Notes under the pieces: generated by a model
What the model was told of the DNA's origin: nothing
Databases searched by the model: none
Seen by the model: the letters and a program-made list of their open reading frames with translations, nothing else
Assembly (NCBI GenBank): GCA_003427395.1
Contig: BFEA01000260.1
Span: forward strand, 373,484 to 399,849
Direction of reading: 5' to 3'
Length of the DNA: 26,366 nucleotides
DNA from: Chara braunii
Taxonomy: Eukaryota > Streptophyta > Charophyceae > Charales > Characeae
Translations under genes and position numbers: made by a program
Part shown: positions 9,367-19,085 of the stretch, one piece after another
How positions within the stretch are numbered: position 1 is the stretch's first letter
Layout of the letters: every line of letters starts with the position of its first letter

Positions 9367-9935
9367 CTTGGTCTTGTATAAATCTTGGCAAGCCACTTCC
9401 CCTACGGGAAGCGCTACCGAAATTTCTACAAAACCAAGGAGTTAGTCAAAATTTTGGCTTCTTCATGATCCAGTCTTAATGACTCTTTGACTTAGTAAGA
9501 ATCTGGGAAGCCTCCTTCTCTGAAGGAAGTGCTGCCCAAATTTTACTAATTCAGGGAGTTAGCCAAGATTGGACCCAGAAGGGTCAAAGTCATTCCAGAT
9601 TCTAAACTCAGCTTTGTATAAATCTTGGACTAACACTTTCTCTACGGGAAGCGCTGCCGAAATTTCTACAAACCTAAAGAGTTGGTTGGGATTCTGCCTC
9701 AACAGAGCCTAGACTTTATGTCTGAGTTCAAATCTGACTTGGTATAAATATGGGAAACCTTCCTCCCTAAAGGAAGTGTTGCCCAAATTTTTGCTAAGTC
9801 AGGGAGTTAGACAAATTTTGACTTTATGGAATCCAAAGGTTTGACCTTTGGGTTAGTATATTTTCTGCAATGACACTTTTCCTACGGGAAGCTCTGCCAA
9901 AATTTTCCTGAATTAGAGGAGTTAGCTTATATTGT
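9367..9935 (+). repeat. Array of five two-tier hairpins ending in GGAGTTAG (left arm)
   Basis: Five units start near 9367, 9489, 9611, 9736 and 9850, a spacing of about 115-125 bp. Each has an outer stem of 15-22 bp, an inner hairpin of the type CTTCCC-CTAC-GGGAAG, and a trailing GGAGTTAG-like motif. Unit 1 pairs 9367-9388 with 9417-9438 at 19 of 22 positions, and its inner stem is 9396-9401/9406-9411. In units 2 and 4 the stem base is GGG/CCC, in units 1 and 3 it is GG/CC with G.T pairs, and the inner hairpin becomes CCTTC-TCT-GAAGG in unit 2. Unit 5 has a weak outer stem. Units alternate between two subtypes (1,3 against 2,4). Confidence 0.8.
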
Positions 9936-10156
9936 GACAGGTAGCGACGTATATAGGAGAGACTATGCCATGATCTACCTCTATTTGGGTACTGGTTAGA
10001 GGTAAACTTAAACTTAGTTAAGTATAATAACTCGAGTAAGATCGTGATATGGAGATTACTCTCCATGAACTTATAGACTTAGCTTGAGATCGGCCTGTCT
10101 TGTGTTGCAGGTCTCATTGATCGAGTGACTCAGGACTTGGGGCTATATTGAGCCCT

Positions 10157-10195
10157 GATCCTGCGAGGATCACCTTCTGTTATCACTGATAATAG
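10157..10195. repeat. Twin small palindromes (left copy)
   Basis: GATCCT-GCG-AGGATC (10157-10171) is followed 5 bp later by CTGTTATCA-C-TGATAATAG (10177-10195). Both are preserved, with centre changes, in the right arm. Confidence 0.8.
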
Positions 10196-10587
10196 GTCGG
10201 TTGCCGATTCGTCGGTTTACGACGCAATTCCAACTCACCTTCCATACTCAACCTAAAAAGGCTTTAGCCCTGGTGATTTTTATTGTTTTGTTAAGGTTTC
10301 ACCCGGACTTTTCTTGAATGACCATTTAACAAAGGTACTGAGTGTTTAGTTATGGTTGGTTGGTTGGAGGTTGGGGCTTGCATGGCTAAAGCAGAAGGTA
10401 TGAGTATGAAGAGTGGTTGGGGTTGACTCCGTGTAGTGTGTGGATCTTGTTGATTCTTTGATGTGATTGCAGGTGTGTTCTGTGGTTCAGATCTTGGATT
10501 TAACTGCATGTTGTCACACATATACGTATGGTTGTGAGGAGTCTCACTTTGATTGTAAGAAGTGATCGTCACATATTTACCCCCTTG

Positions 10588-10610
10588 TATATATATATAT
10601 ATATATATAT
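10588..10610. repeat. (TA)n microsatellite
   Basis: About eleven TA units at a point where alignment to the right arm is lost. It is a likely site of an insertion or expansion boundary. Confidence 0.9.
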
Positions 10611-11230
10611 GCGTGCATACCTACGCGAGAGGTTCGTATGGCCCAAGGGGTCATCATATTAAGGGATAAATAGGGGAGAGGTAGGCAGAAAACCCCTCCC
10701 TCTTGCTTGTATGTTTTTTCTGAATTCTTGGTCGGACGTTAGTCCTGGGGCGGGGTTCAAGGTCCTTGTCCAGGACACCCCGAGCCCTAGGCTCTACAGG
10801 GAAGGAGCCTTCCCCCCGCGCAGGGCCTACCTGCACTGCCCACCGAGACACCCAACCCAGAAGGCAAAGACGCCGCGGGGGCTGAACGGCATGTCCTTCA
10901 ACCGTTCAATATCTTGAGGGGTAACCCCCTCGCGATACGCTCCTTCAACCATTCAATATCGCGAGGCCGAGACTGCGATCACCTCGTATAGTTAACATCG
11001 CTGGTTGGTATAGGACGGGTCTGCAACCGCGCCGCTTTATATCAAAATCTTACGCTCGACGGTTCGTCGCCCTACGGTCTGCAGTTATGGGATCGAGAGA
11101 CTCGGCCGGGCGCCCGAGTGTTCAGCGTTGGCACAGGTTGTGGAGCCAACCGGAAGAAAAGCGGGGGTACCCAATATTGTGATTCTGGGGCAGGAGGGCC
11201 TTCGGCCTGCATTTGCTTTTTGGGGTTACT
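10611..11230. other. Left-arm-specific or highly diverged segment
   Basis: The right arm is about 535 bp shorter over the interval between the aligned anchors 10188/13231 and 11261/12693. This segment holds an AT-rich GATAAATAGGGG at 10664, a GC-rich middle, and a 25-bp near-duplication (10894-10918 and 10942-10966, TCAACCRTTCAATATC in common). It could be an inserted solo LTR or similar repeat, but its ends are not defined. There is no protein. Confidence 0.4.
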
Positions 11231-11759
11231 AAGGTTGAACGTTGTTGTCCGTGGCAGCAGTCAAAGTCAAACCCCTTGACTCGTGTCCGGACGTGGAGTG
11301 GGGCTTATCTCCAGGGCAGCAAGAAACAACTGCCAGCATAGGTATGGACCTGTGTACCACCCGCTCTGCATAAGGTGCAGAAGAGGGTGCGTGGTCTTCA
11401 ACCGCGAATGGCGGTTGTCCAGCGTCGAAAGATTAACCCTCAAGGCGCACGTCAGCCGACACTTGAGTGTCGAGTGCGACCCTCGAGATCAACGAGGACC
11501 TCATGAGTATGGGTACTATGTAGTACGTCATCATTGCGACGGCTTGCGTACGTTTCCATTGCTAGTCGATATGAGCACGCCCTGCATCCGTGCGGTTTTA
11601 TACTGCATCGCGCGTGACGCGTATTCGATTTCCGCATCAGACAGTTATGGGATGACTACCGAAGGGGCTAGGAGAGTGTCGCGTTGTTTGTGTTGCGTCG
11701 TTTCAGGCGTGTGTCGCGTGTGTGCGTTTTATTTTTGTGTTCGTAAAGTGTGTGCGCGT

Positions 11760-12196
11760 TGTCGAGCGCAGTGGTCCGACACCGCTCGGGGCAGCGCGGG
11801 ACCCTCTCGGCCGCGTCACGCAGGAGTTGGACCAACCTCGTCACGGACACTCAAATTGAGTTTCCTAAGGCCGCTCCGGCCGAGTGCGCCAGCCATACCT
11901 CTCCCGAGCCCCTACGACAGGATAAGGCCTACACGAGGCACAACTTACCTCCACCTTACGGGAGCTATCNCCTCCCTTCGGTGGGCGTATCCCCGCCGAG
12001 CTACCAGTCCACAGTACGAAAGCTACTCGGTTGCAATCGCAGAGGTGGACCAGCCGAGGGCGTTTCTCGTTCGCTGTAGCATAGGGGGTACGCGCGGTAG
12101 TACGCCTATCGGACCCGCACGTGAACCGACATCTTGGGGGGCTGAGGTCCCAAGCGTGGCCCGACGTCGGTCGATTAGGACGCATCCCACACACCA
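11760..12196 (-). mobile_element. Solo LTR, family B, at the inverted-repeat seam
   Basis: 11760-11998 matches 26129-26366 at about 90% by eye, starting TGTCGAGCGCA in both. There the sequence is an LTR edge next to a PBS, so this is an LTR in minus orientation. Neither side here carries a PBS or polypurine tract. Instead both flanks are the inner ends of the inverted-repeat arms: CGCG(T) at 11755-11759 and CGCG(C) at 12197-12201, a possible 4-bp target duplication. The right end (CA at 12195-12196) is inferred from where arm homology resumes. Position 11970 is an N. A long open frame crossing this segment is not a gene, since it runs through arm and LTR alike. Confidence 0.75.
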
Positions 12197-13223
12197 CGCG
12201 CACACCACTTTACGAACACAAAAATAAAATACACACACACGCACATACAATACGACGCAACACAAACAACGCGACAACGCTCCTAGTCCCTCGGTAGCCA
12301 ACCCATAATTTTTTTATGCGAAAGTCGAATGGGCATCGCACGCGAGGCTTAGTATAAAACGGCGCAGACGCAGGGCTAAATCATATCGACTCACGATGCA
12401 AACGTACGCAAACAGTCGCAATGATGGCGTACTATGTCGTGCCCATAGTCAAACGGTCCTCGTTAATCTCGACGCTCGCATTCGACACTCAAGTGTCGGC
12501 TAACACGCGCCTTGAGGGTCAATCTCTCGACGCTGGACAACCGCCAAGCGCGGTTGAAGACCACACACCCTCTTCTGCACTCTGTGCAGAGCGGGTGGTA
12601 ACAGGTCCACACCTGTGGTGACAGTCGTTTCTTGCGGCCCGGGGGGTAAGTCCTACTTCAGGCCTGAGCAAAAGTCAAGGGGTTTGACTTTGACGGCTGC
12701 CACGGACTACAACGTCCAACCATACAACTCTAAAAAACAAGGGTAAAAATGGAATCCCCCTTTTCTCTCAAGACACAATCTGGTTAACCCTTATGCTAAA
12801 TTACAGAAGGCCTCTCAAATACTCAGGGCGCTTATAAGTATACAAGGGTCAATTATATAGGACGATCACTTCTCACAGTCACAGTGAGGCTCCTCTTAGC
12901 CATATATGTACGTAGTCGCAGGCAGTCACATCCAAAGTCCGAGCCACAAACGCACCTGCGATCACATCAAAGATTCAACCAAAAGTTCACGTATTACACG
13001 GGGTCAATTTCATCCATTCCCTGCGCTCATACCCCTCGCTTTAGCCATACAAGCCTCACTCGTGCAACTCTTAAATGAATACTCAGTACTTTTGTTGGAT
13101 GACCATTCAATAAAGTCCGGGTGTAAACACAACAAAGCAGTTCAATCACAAGGCTAAAGCCTTTAGGTTGAGTGGCAGGAGTGAATTGGAGTTGAATCGT
13201 AAATCGACGAATCGGCAACCGAA

Positions 13224-13262
13224 CTGTTATCAGTGATAACAGAAGATGATCCTCGTAGGATC
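13224..13262. repeat. Twin small palindromes (right copy)
   Basis: CTGTTATCA-G-TGATAACAG (13224-13242) is a perfect palindrome about a single base. GATCCT-CGT-AGGATC (13248-13262) follows. They mirror 10157-10195. Confidence 0.85.
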
Positions 13263-13510
13263 AAGCTGAAACTAGTCCAAGTCCTGAATCGAATGTCCAA
13301 GAAATATCTGTACCATAAGACAGGTCAATGCCCAAGCTAGATCATCAGCATATTGGGGATGAACCTCCATAGCACATTCTCACTCAAAGTTATCTGTCAA
13401 CTAAATCTAAGCCTACCTCTAAGCCAGTGTCCAAAGCAAAGGTAGACTAATGGCAGAATCTTCCCTATTCAAGGTGGATCGCCAGAATCGCCACCTGTCA
13501 AAATATAACC

Positions 13511-13835
13511 TAACTCCTCTAAATCAAGAAAATTTTGGCAGCGCTTCCCGTCGGAAAAGTGCCCTTTCAGAATTTATATCAGCCCGAATATTAAAACAAA
13601 AATAGTGTTTGATTTTCCAAGGTCCAATTTTGTCTAACTCCCTGAATTAGCAAAAATTTGGGCAACACTCCCTTTAGAAAATTAAACTTTTCAGATTTTT
13701 ACTAAGTCATATATAAACTTTAGACAAGTTGAACTTTGACAAGTCAAAATTTAACTTACTCCTTGGACTTGCAGAAATTTCGGCAGCGCTTCGCGTAGAG
13801 AAAGTAGCTTACCAAAATTTATACAAAGCCAAGTA
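13511..13835 (-). repeat. Array of two-tier hairpins (right arm)
   Basis: Three units, at about 13511-13588, 13634-13711 and 13752-13835, are inverse counterparts of the 9367-9935 units. Each starts with TAACTCC or a near variant, the complement of GGAGTTA. The second unit pairs TTAGCAAAAATTT with AGATTTTTACTAA, and the third pairs CTTGCAGAAATTT with AAATTTATACAAAG, with G.T and single mismatches. Inner hairpins are more decayed than on the left. Confidence 0.75.
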
Positions 13836-14118
13836 TAACAAAAAATCCAAGAAAATGCGAGAATTGATCTAAGTAAAAATAAAGTTAGCTCAGAAAATGC
13901 AGAAATTGAACTAACTCCTATCGCTCTAGCACGTGGCGAGCCTCTAAAGCAACTACCTGTCAAACTGAATCTCAGACTAAGTAGTAGCCTCACTCAGTCA
14001 CATGCAGGCCAAACCACAAAGGTAAGTACCCTCACCAACCCAAAGCATACCTGAACAAACAATAGTTCATGATCTTTCAATGCTTTATCCCTTTATGCCC
14101 AACTTACATATGACGTAA

Positions 14119-14930
14119 AGTCAGGCCATCCAATCTTATGGAACATGCCTGACTCAGCCATTAAGTATACACGAACAGGTTGCACAACTACTTCTCTCTT
14201 CCTTTGGGCATACGACTAAACCATTCATCTTAGACACAATGCTTAGTCGCCCTGAACTGTTTAATATCCAAGTTGTATCTCTTAACTTAGTCTTCAAAGG
14301 GGCGTAGGACTGAGCCATTCATCTTAGAAACAATGCTCAGTCGGCGCAGGTTACCTTCAGTTTTACTCTTAGTTATACTTTCTTCAACTTATGATAAGCT
14401 ATAGCCAGACCATCCAATCTTATGGAACCCGTGCCTGACTAGCCTGTTCATAGATAGAATAGTATAAGGTATAGCCAAATTATAACCTTTTAGGTTCTAT
14501 CATGTGCGAGGCATTGGGCCAGACCATCCTATCGTATGGAACATATCTGGTCTTCTGCCAGGTTCGTTACTCTCTGATCCCCTGTGTGCGGCATGAGTCC
14601 AAAGCCGTCCAATCTTATGGACATGCTTTGTCTTCAACGATAATTATCCCCTCAGAATAAAACAGGAAGGGGTTGGGCCGTCCAATCTTATGGATTTGCT
14701 CAGACCTCCTTGCTCAGAAACAAATAAAACAGAATAAACCCTAGCTAAACACGACAACCAAACCCTCCACTCTTATGGTACAAGCTTGACTCTTGAAAAG
14801 TCAACCACAGTCACGCCCTCACAGTTCAGAGCAATCAGACCATCCAAACTTATGAAACTTGTCTGATTCTCAATGCAATTCGAAAAATAAAATACAGCAG
14901 TCAGACCATCCAATATTATGGAATAATGAC
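14119..14930 (-). repeat. Array of hairpins with conserved loop and variable stems (right arm)
   Basis: The inverse core (CATCCAATCTTATGGAACAT type) recurs from 14127 to about 14923. Good stems: AGTCAGGC/GCCTGACT (14119-14126/14147-14154); CCAGA/TCTGG extended by G.T pairs (14519-14523/14546-14550); CAAAGC/GCTTTG (14600-14605/14625-14630); AATCAGAC/GTCTGATT (14833-14840/14861-14868). Two copies use a related loop, CATTCATCTTAGA: CGACTAAAC/GCTTAGTCG with one mismatch (14213-14221/14241-14249) and GACTGAGC/GCTCAGTC (14308-14315/14335-14342). Copies near 14675, 14765 and 14905 have weak stems. Confidence 0.85.
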
Positions 14931-15499
14931 CGACCCTATAAGATCCATTCAAACTTAAAACAAAACCGCCTTTCTCCCAGCCTTCCCCCAGGTGCAACTC
15001 CTTTTCTTAGACAACTCTGCTTTCAGACAATTAAAAGAAACTGAAACTGCCACTGCACACGCATTCCTTTACTTAGTCTGACTTGTGTCCTGAAAGTCAA
15101 ACTTAAATCAAAGTAAGGTCGCAGGCAATTCAATCAACCAATATACAGGGAGGTGTATAGGTAAGGGTTATACTGGGTTTATAGAGGGAAAGCAATGATT
15201 ACCTCTCAGTTCCCTGCCTCCAGAACTCCTCCTGAGTTTCGACAGAGCTCCCGCAATCGGTGGGTAGACTCCCCACAGAGTCTTGCTGCGGTCCTACGGG
15301 TTGCAACCCCGCCTGCCGCCTTCCTCTCAGATCAGGACTAGACTTAGATTTAGAAGGGCAGAAGCAGAAGCATTAAGTCTCTCAGATACAAGAGGGGTGC
15401 ACTCAGACTCGCAGAAGAGGGTCTTGATACCTTCACTCGCCTGAGGGCCCCGCAATGGCAGCCAAGTAACATCCGCCTGGTCAAACCGAAGTCGAACCG

Positions 15500-17907
15500 C
15501 TTAGCCCAAACATTCCTCTCATGCCATACCTTTGCTTACCACGGGCCAACTATACCCACCCAACGCAGGACAGCCGTACTCAAGGCGGCGAAGTGGTCTG
15601 CAGTAACTCCGTAATCGCTGTTGCGGCACAATCAAACAGGGTAGGCTGCATAACCCACAACAAAAGGCCGCAGAGGGAGCTGCAGCTCCGCAACTTACTC
15701 CTCTCTCCTTGCTACTCCGTGCCGTAGAATGAGCTGCGTCCAGGCTAGTGACTAAGTCTGCAGTCCTGCTCCTATCCCTGGCCGTTGTACGGTAGACAGT
15801 GGGATGCTTCAGCCTGTAGGCAAGCACAGCAACTGCTATAGCAACCAATGTCGTTTGAGATCGAAAAGTAGAATACCCAGCAGTAGATCCACAAACCGAG
15901 AGCCGCCCTGCCGCAGGCCGAGCTCTTGTGTGGCCCTCAGCAATCAGTCCAGCGTCCACAACCAGCCCTCCCCCACTTTCCTCTTAGTTGACCGGACGCC
16001 CCTTCCTGAACTCCTCGGCAACCCAGGTATGTACTGCATCCTCCTTCCCCGTCCCGCCATCGTCTTCAAGAAGAAAAGAGGGAAACAATCTCCTTCACAT
16101 GCCGTTCTCTGTTTCAACATCCCCTTTGTAGCTCGGCCCCTGGCCGTACTCGGTGGCTAGACCCACCCTGCAACTTTAGTCATCACGGCAACGCTCATAA
16201 AGGTGGTCGCCGCACGGACCGAACTGACGAGCAACGCCAGCGGTGGCAGGACGACCCTGATGAGAGCACTTCCGCGACGAACTAGGCACCCAACCTGAGC
16301 AGCGTGGCGATCCCTTGAGGTGCAGCAAGCTCCTCCAGCGTGCAAACTGAAAGTGAATCGTTCGTTAGAATACGGAAATATGCGCAGCTGCCCGACCTTT
16401 CGCATAGTGCGTTGGGGGGGGGCTACTTCGATCGATAGGATGTGTACTCGTTGACCACCAGGTAAGTCTCCAATGTCGTAGCTAGCCTTGCGTGATTCCT
16501 ATCTGCAAGCTAAGCAGAAATCGAAATGAACCTTCCACTAAAATGCGGGCGGATTCATTCCTTACTGCTATGTTTTTTTCCCCGCTTCTAGCCTGCCTAT
16601 TCATGCGCAGCCCCTGCCTCCCGTTCCCCCAAACCCACCTCGCTATCGCAAGAATCGGCTCTGCCATCGATTTCACAACCTTCCAAACTTCTACTTCATA
16701 GCCATCGCCCTCGGTCCTCGCAAAGAAAAAGAAGGTAAACAGGGTCTTTTTACTCACCTCCGCCCTCACTCCTCCTATCCCCGCGCGGCACCTCCTTCAT
16801 ACACCAACCAACTCACTTACTTGCTGCCAAATCTAACCACGCCGTTAGACTCGCCTGCCCCTATAACCCCCACTTTGCATCCTAGCTCACCAAGAACGGC
16901 CAAGAACGGCCGAGTACTCACTTTCTTCTTCCCACCTCTCTCTCCCTTCCGCCATAGCTTGGCGCACTAACTTTCCTCACTAACCTCCCTATCTAGTAAC
17001 CTATTNTCAAAACNAACCCTACCATATGACTNGCCCGGGGTAANNCCCCCAAATTTGGTNTTTACTTCGNCCGATTNNGTTAAGGAACGGGCGAGTTACG
17101 TGTCCTTCCTTCCCATCTCCTCCATAGCCCATCGCAGTCCCTTTCTTTACTAACACCTATCCTATTAGCTATCTTCTAAATCTAATCATTCCATTCAATT
17201 CGCCCGAGGCAAGAACCATGGGATCGCTTCTTTTCTCTTTCGTTTTCATTAGGATTCGAGAGAGCTATGCCCTTCCCGACTTCGGTCGACCTTTCCCTCC
17301 ATAGCTTTCTTTCGAGCGAATCCGGCGCGGAAATGCGCCCGGATTCATCCGTTTTTCTGACCCCTCCTCCACGCTGCTCCGCTGCTACTTGGCGCAAGTA
17401 CCCAGCGCAGGAACCCATTCGGGTTCATCCCCTCCTTCTGCGCCCACCGCCTACCCCTGCAGCTCCGCCTTACCTCCCTACGCCAGACGCTCGTCACCCG
17501 CTGCCTCCCTGACCAGCGATGTTCTCCCACAGCGGCTGAATGTACAGCGCCCGACCCTCTCTCCACCATCTCTTCGAATGCACCCGGATGACCCCCCCCG
17601 TCCAAATTCATCCAGCCCCGCTCTCCTTGCTTGCGCAGTAGCGCTGTCGCACAGACGACCGTCGCAGCCCGCTCTTCTCCGTTCTCTGTCGTCTGTAGTG
17701 CCGCTCCCAGCACCTCTAGTTAGTGTTTTTCTGCCCGGTAGCAACCTTTCCTCTCTTCTGCGTAGCGGTGTTGTCCGGTGCTCCACCTTCCCTACGGGAA
17801 CCCCGGAGGAAGCCAGCCTTTTCCTAGCTCGATTATATTTTTCGCCCTTATGCCCGCGGTCGGACAACATCCCGTGGGCAAACTTACCGCCCGTTGCCTA
17901 AGATATA
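15500..17907. other. Non-genic, pyrimidine-rich part of the right arm
   Basis: No gene is supported. Open frames of 100-170 codons exist on both strands around 17.3-17.9 kb, but they are Pro/Ser/Arg-rich shadows of C-rich DNA. Nine N bases lie between 17006 and 17078. A tandem AAGAACGGCC pair lies near 16890-16910. Confidence 0.5.
17006..17078. other. Cluster of ambiguous bases
   Basis: N occurs at 17006, 17014, 17032, 17044-17045, 17060, 17070 and 17077-17078. Scattered single Ns, rather than one block, suggest an unresolved consensus of repeat copies or a poor gap fill. Confidence 0.95.
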
Positions 17908-19085
17908 TGTCGGTGCCCCCCCCCTCTCTCGAGTGGTACTGAGCCGAACCCCCCGGTACTCGATAGGGGGAGGGGACCAAAGTAGAGGAACAGTGATCGG
18001 CCCATAAAAAACTCGGCCCCGATACTGCCGGCTAACCCCTGGCCGGTACCACCCACCGACTGGTGATTGCATTTTCCGCAGGCCCTTCCCGTCGGAGGCT
18101 TGGGCACGGATGTGGCTGCTACGGGGTTCCCCGTAATACCATAAAGGGGCGACTTCGGCGTGGTCACGAAACCAGCTTGTATTTCGCACTCCAGGCAAAC
18201 CCGCGCAAATACCGCACACTCCACACGGTCCCTCCGCCGCCTCGCGTTCCAAAACGGGACGCGGTAACAAAGGGACCAAGGACAATAAACACAAATAAAA
18301 TAAAAGTAACGTCGGGGAACCGCGGGGCTGCTGGCACCTTGCCAACCCCGCGGATTGGGCCCGCCGCCGCGCCCGCAAACAAAACCAAAGGGGATAGCCC
18401 CACAGGGCCCTCAACCCCTTAGGTTTCGCTCCACACTGCTCCGCTGCTGCTGCGCTGACGCCCGCTGGCCTCGATCCCCAAACCTCCACCGTGTCAACCC
18501 AATATCATAACCCATAGGGCTAAGCCCAAGTCCGAGACCAACACCCGCGAAGTGCCATATAAGGCGGTGCGGCGGCGCGCTCAGGGCCAGGGAGCTCGGC
18601 CTGAGCCTCATCTCTGCCTACAACCGTGCGCGCGGCCACCCCGCGTCTCCGCCGACTTGCCAAGCTGTACCACGGCCGCCACTCGCGCCACTCCGCGTGC
18701 CAAGACCTACCGCAGTCATACTGTCGTCTTCGTCACCGCCGTCGAGGTCGTCCTTCGTACGCACGCGTAACTCAATCAAACGTACCAACAAAAGAAAAAT
18801 ATCCTTAAATCCTAGTTTAATCAAGAATAAACAAAAAATAAAAATAAAACAAAGTTAAACTGACCGGCGTCCGCGCCGACCTTATAATCAACAACAAGGG
18901 AAGAAATCACGCGCGCCTTAAGCCCTGCGCGCCCACACACTCTCTACTTCTAGACCTCATAGCTAACCTATAGTCAGCACACTGCCGCAAGTCGTTCGAC
19001 CTTCTCAACAATTCCGGGTCAGACTGGTTTTCTGTCACTTACAAAAACCAGGGCGGATACCCTTGTAAGGGTATTCGCGCCGACA
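17908..19085 (-). mobile_element. LTR-like repeat family A, copy A3 (inverted)
   Basis: On plus this runs from TGTCGGTGCC to GCGCCGACA, so both ends share the inverted hexamer TGTCGG/CCGACA, as LTRs do. Read on minus it shows the tip palindrome (19056-19073 region, extended to 12 bp arms with one G.T), the GGGCGCGCAGGGCTTAAGGC block shared with A2, the TATA-like CTTATATGG (18556-18563), and the GGGGCTATCCCC block (18391-18402). The flanks ATATA (17903-17907) and GCTTA (19086-19090) do not match, so it is not a simple solo insertion. No PBS or polypurine tract is convincing beside it. Confidence 0.55.

Larger units (their letters stand above)
3250..11758. repeat. Left arm of a very large diverged inverted repeat
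   Basis: Successive blocks reappear in reverse complement, in mirrored order, at 12197-19085. Pairs seen by eye: 11740-11758 with 12197-12216; 11261-11270 with 12684-12693; 10157-10195 with 13224-13262; hairpin arrays at 9367-9935 with 13511-13835 and at 8373-9084 with 14119-14930; 8101-8108 with 15211-15218; 7865-7870 with 15445-15450; family A LTR-like ends with each other. Identity looks roughly 75-85% where alignable, with many indels; the left arm is about 1.6 kb longer. The arms are old paralogues, not a recent assembly fold-back. Confidence 0.85.
12197..19085. repeat. Right arm of the large inverted repeat
   Basis: This is the mirror of 3250-11758, in reverse complement and in the same order from the centre outwards: inner GT/CA-rich block, twin palindromes, two-tier hairpins, conserved-loop hairpins, the block at 15201-15480, and an LTR-like A3 end. 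It is shorter than the left arm, lacking the U6-like pseudogene and most of the CTG-rich zone. No protein domain is visible in the arm. Confidence 0.85.

Noticed and set aside
11760-12196. 3' LTR of the same element whose 5' LTR starts at 26129
   Set aside because: No polypurine tract adjoins it on the internal side; inverted-repeat arm sequence flanks it on both sides, and the two LTRs differ by about 10%.
11283-12227. 314-codon open frame, the second longest in the window
   Set aside because: It crosses the inner left arm, the whole solo LTR and the start of the right arm, includes an N, and has an Arg/Cys-rich composition without domain pattern. It is a chance frame in GC-rich DNA.
17345-17901. 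Overlapping open frames of 120-170 codons on both strands
   Set aside because: Pro/Ser/Arg-rich translations of C-rich sequence, with both strands open at once and no recognisable motif.
17908-19085. 3' LTR of the gag-bearing minus-strand element
   Set aside because: It has the right orientation but belongs to family A, with no similarity to the family B LTR at 26129.
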